From contig NZ_CANNBM010000004.1 of the NCBI RefSeq assembly GCF_947502895.1, positions 286,548 through 350,547 on the forward strand: a DNA stretch of 64,000 nt, written 5' to 3'. This document shows, one piece after another, positions 62,260 through 64,000 of the stretch (its first letter is position 1; each line of letters begins with the position of its first letter). Source of the DNA: an uncultured Sulfitobacter sp. Its GTDB lineage: Bacteria > Pseudomonadota > Alphaproteobacteria > Rhodobacterales > Rhodobacteraceae. Below the pieces are notes generated by a model. That model saw only the letters and a list, made by a program, of their open reading frames with translations. It was not told where the DNA came from and did not search any database. Position numbers and translations under genes: made by a program.

Positions 62260-63198
62260 TTAGATATCCAACACAAGACGCGCGGATTTTGCACGGCTCA
62301 CGCAGATCTGCATCACATCGCCTGCGGCGCGCTCACCCTCGCTCAGCACGACATCACGGTGGTCTGGCACCCCTTCGATCACGTCGCACTGACAGATGCC
62401 GCAATCCCCCCGCTGGCAATCATACATGACATCGACATCATTTTCTTCCAATACGTCAATGATGCTTTTGCCAACGGGAACAGTGAACACGGAGCCATCG
62501 TTGATCTCGACTTCGAAAGCGGTATCACCCTCTTGCGCACTTACGGCATCGAATACCTCATAATGCACATTGGCTGGCGCAATGCCTGCAGCCTCAGCTT
62601 TGGCGCGCGCAACATCCAGCAAGCCGCGCGGCCCGCAAATGTACAAATGCGCCTGCCCGACCGACGCGATCAGCGCGTCCAGATCAAGCGGTATCGCGTC
62701 ATCAAAGTGCAGATGAACTGCATCTCCCCAACGCGCTTCAATCGCAGCGCGGTAGGCCATTACGTCCGCACTGCGTCCGGCATAATGGAACTCAAACGCT
62801 TGGCCGGATGCCTCCAGCGCAGCAGCCATCGAAATCAGCGGCGTTACACCAATCCCTCCCGCCAGCAAAACCGCAGGCGCACCACGGGCAACCGCAAAGC
62901 TGTTTTTTGGCGGCGTGAACTGAACAGAATCGCCAACACTCAACCCATGCATCGCGATTGATCCGCCCTGCCCACCGTCTTCACGCTGCACTGCGACGTT
63001 ATAAGATGCCGGCGCATCTGACGGCGCATCGAAAGACACCAGAGAATAGGCACGCGTACCTTCTGCCACATCGAATTCTATATGGGCACCTGCCTCCCAC
63101 TTGGGCAGCGCCGCACCATCGGTTGCAGCGACCCGCAAGCTGCTGATACGGTCGGTCAGCGGCGTTACTTCTGCCACGACACCGGAAATTTTGTTCAT
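62260..63198 (-). CDS. Ferredoxin reductase component of the Rieske oxygenase (FMN/NAD + 2Fe-2S)
   Basis: A 312-residue phthalate-dioxygenase-reductase-type protein: flavin domain (TRAYSLVSFDAPSD), NAD domain (LLAGGIGVTPLISMAAAL) and C-terminal plant-type ferredoxin (DVMYDCQRGDCGICQCDVIEG). It carries electrons from NADH to the alpha subunit. First gene of the operon; AAAGGAGG precedes the ATG, and a perfect palindrome lies 22 bases upstream. Confidence 0.9.
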   Translation of the reverse strand: MNKISGVVAEVTPLTDRISSLRVAATDGAALPKWEAGAHIEFDVAEGTRAYSLVSFDAPSDAPASYNVAVQREDGGQGGSIAMHGLSVGDSVQFTPPKNSFAVARGAPAVLLAGGIGVTPLISMAAALEASGQAFEFHYAGRSADVMAYRAAIEARWGDAVHLHFDDAIPLDLDALIASVGQAHLYICGPRGLLDVARAKAEAAGIAPANVHYEVFDAVSAQEGDTAFEVEINDGSVFTVPVGKSIIDVLEENDVDVMYDCQRGDCGICQCDVIEGVPDHRDVVLSEGERAAGDVMQICVSRAKSARLVLDI

Positions 63199-63219
63199 GG
63201 GAACCTCCTTTGTGAAAGA

Positions 63220-63235
63220 ATATGAAATTTCATAT
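63220..63235. promoter_or_regulatory. Perfect palindrome between reductase and marR 2 (MarR operator)
   Basis: ATATGAAATTTCATAT is a perfect 16-base palindrome in the 90-base gap between the divergent reductase and marR 2. It recurs with two changes at 63799..63814, and the flank ATAGTTT is also shared. A MarR binding site is the likely meaning. Confidence 0.7.
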
Positions 63236-63288
63236 AGTTTAGGTCAAGTTGTTTCTGCCCCGCTTTCCCTCCCGATCAGCGCCGCGTA

Positions 63289-63762
63289 ATGACAGACCTA
63301 CAGCCCACCGAAGACGAGCCCGAGTTTGTAGCAGACTACCTGCTCTACCTGCTGGCTGCTGCCAGCGACGGAGCCAGCGCGCAATTCCACGCGCAGGTGC
63401 GCTCTCTCGGGCTCAGAGTGCCTGAATGGCGCGTCCTCGCTTGCCTGCATGACCGCGACGGGGCGATGATTACCCAGTTGGCGCGCATTGCATTGGTCGA
63501 ACAATCGCGCCTCACCCGTATCATTGCGCAGATGGAACAGCGCGGAATGCTGATACGTCAAAGCGATCCAACGGACGGCAGACGCGTCAGGGTTTTTCTC
63601 ACCCCGCAAGGTCGCGCACTGACCAATACGCTGGTGCCCCAAGCGCAAGCCCATGAAACCAAGCTGCTTTCACAGCTTTCCGGTGAAGGCGGGCAGAACC
63701 TGAAACCCCTCTTGCGCGCCCTTTTGGATACGCTGGATGAGGGCGCATCAAAGAAGCCCTGA
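63289..63762 (+). CDS. MarR family transcriptional regulator 2
   Basis: A 157-residue MarR protein with the winged helix ITQLARIALVEQSRLTRIIAQMEQRGMLIRQSDPTDGRRVRVFLTPQG. It is divergent from the Rieske operon with a perfect palindrome between them, and a second copy lies 37 bases downstream of its stop. No strong ribosome site is visible ahead of the ATG. It is the best candidate for the operon's repressor; its effector might be IAA or a metabolite. Confidence 0.88.
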   Translation: MTDLQPTEDEPEFVADYLLYLLAAASDGASAQFHAQVRSLGLRVPEWRVLACLHDRDGAMITQLARIALVEQSRLTRIIAQMEQRGMLIRQSDPTDGRRVRVFLTPQGRALTNTLVPQAQAHETKLLSQLSGEGGQNLKPLLRALLDTLDEGASKKP

Positions 63763-63798
63763 ACAAAAAACTGTTTTCAGTCAGGGAAAATTCAGATT

Positions 63799-63814
63799 AC
63801 ATGAAATCTCATAT
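63799..63814. promoter_or_regulatory. Second MarR-type site, ahead of a binding-protein gene
   Basis: ACATGAAATCTCATAT differs from 63220..63235 at two positions and is followed by the same ATAGTTT. It lies 110 bases before the ATG at 63925, so that gene probably joins the same regulon. Confidence 0.6.
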
Positions 63815-63924
63815 AGTTTGCGGAGGTCGGTAGTGTCAGGCAACCAAGGCCGCGGCTAATCAAGATAAAACAGATGCGCACCGCGCGGCGGAACAAGCGC
63901 ATTTATCACCATTAGGGAGAGAAT

Positions 63925-64000
63925 ATGGGACGTCGTTTAGTATTTGGGGGTAGTTTACTTGGGGCTGCTTTTGCGTTTGTTTTGGGTGGGACTGCTTCAT
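63925..64000 (+). CDS. Secreted protein, N-terminus only (probable transporter binding protein)
   Basis: The first 25 codons: MGRRLVFGGSLLGAAFAFVLGGTAS, a signal peptide, after AGGGAGAGAAT. The remainder is outside the window. Codon use (TTT, GGT, GCT, TTG) is more AT-rich than in the neighbouring genes. A solute-binding protein for an ABC or TRAP importer is likely from context, but only the export signal is visible. Confidence 0.6.
   Translation, partial: MGRRLVFGGSLLGAAFAFVLGGTAS

Overview
This 64 kb window reads as chromosome of a marine alphaproteobacterium of the Roseobacter group (Rhodobacteraceae). The evidence is a DMSP demethylase gene (dmdA) coupled to acrylyl-CoA reductase (acuI), a circularly permuted two-piece tmRNA with an alphaproteobacterial-type tag (ANDNRAPMAMAA), an alphaproteobacterial SspB, a split cobalamin methionine-synthase-like locus and several TRAP transporter genes. 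Genus-level placement (for example Sulfitobacter or Roseobacter) cannot be settled from the sequence alone. No CRISPR array, insertion sequence, integrase, phage gene or rRNA operon was seen.

Layout. 1-3.3 kb: a stress block (trgB, trgA, cfa, phrB, all minus). 3.4-6.4 kb: a class V aminotransferase and a BCCT transporter. 6.5-12 kb: a compact minus-strand operon DUF2182-DUF1326-DinB-dmdA-acuI-unknown, divergent from a GntR/FadR-type regulator with two matching ATGTMAGACAT sites in the divergent region. 12-18 kb: L,D-transpeptidase, ssrA tmRNA, rhodanese-ChrB/chrA, sspB, fumC and two small overlapping genes. 18-26 kb: aldolase, P450 plus hydrolase, ccdA, tusA, rne. 26-30 kb: dctDB. 30-38 kb: purQ/S/C, betaine-homocysteine methyltransferase plus corrinoid protein plus DUF1638, sufE, rnd, purN/M. 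38-44.6 kb: two tRNAs, an OmpA-like protein, a sensor kinase, an MBL hydrolase and a HisC-like aminotransferase.

44.6-64 kb is the accessory highlight. Two dehydrogenases diverge from a complete TRAP transporter, followed by an Asp/Glu-racemase-like gene and a MarR regulator. Then comes a plus-strand pair resembling indolepyruvate:ferredoxin oxidoreductase (iorA, iorB), convergent with an eight-gene minus-strand operon: Rieske oxygenase reductase, alpha and beta subunits, acyl-CoA ligase, thiolase-like protein, a DUF35 protein fused to a degenerate SDR, a cyclase/isatin-hydrolase-like enzyme and an SDR. A second MarR lies divergent from it and a secreted binding protein gene runs off the end. 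The gene content matches what I recall of iad-type indole-3-acetate (auxin) catabolism.

Proposed route (inference): IAA is dioxygenated to dioxindole-3-acetate, ligated to CoA, cleaved by retro-aldol chemistry to isatin plus acetyl-CoA, hydrolysed to isatinate, then oxidatively decarboxylated to an anthraniloyl product. Three points carry the inference: the thiolase-like protein lacks the usual thiolase catalytic residues, it is coupled to a DUF35 partner as in steroid side-chain aldolases, and a 2-oxoacid:ferredoxin oxidoreductase lies beside an isatin-hydrolase-type cyclase. Paired palindromes next to each MarR gene suggest the regulatory circuit.
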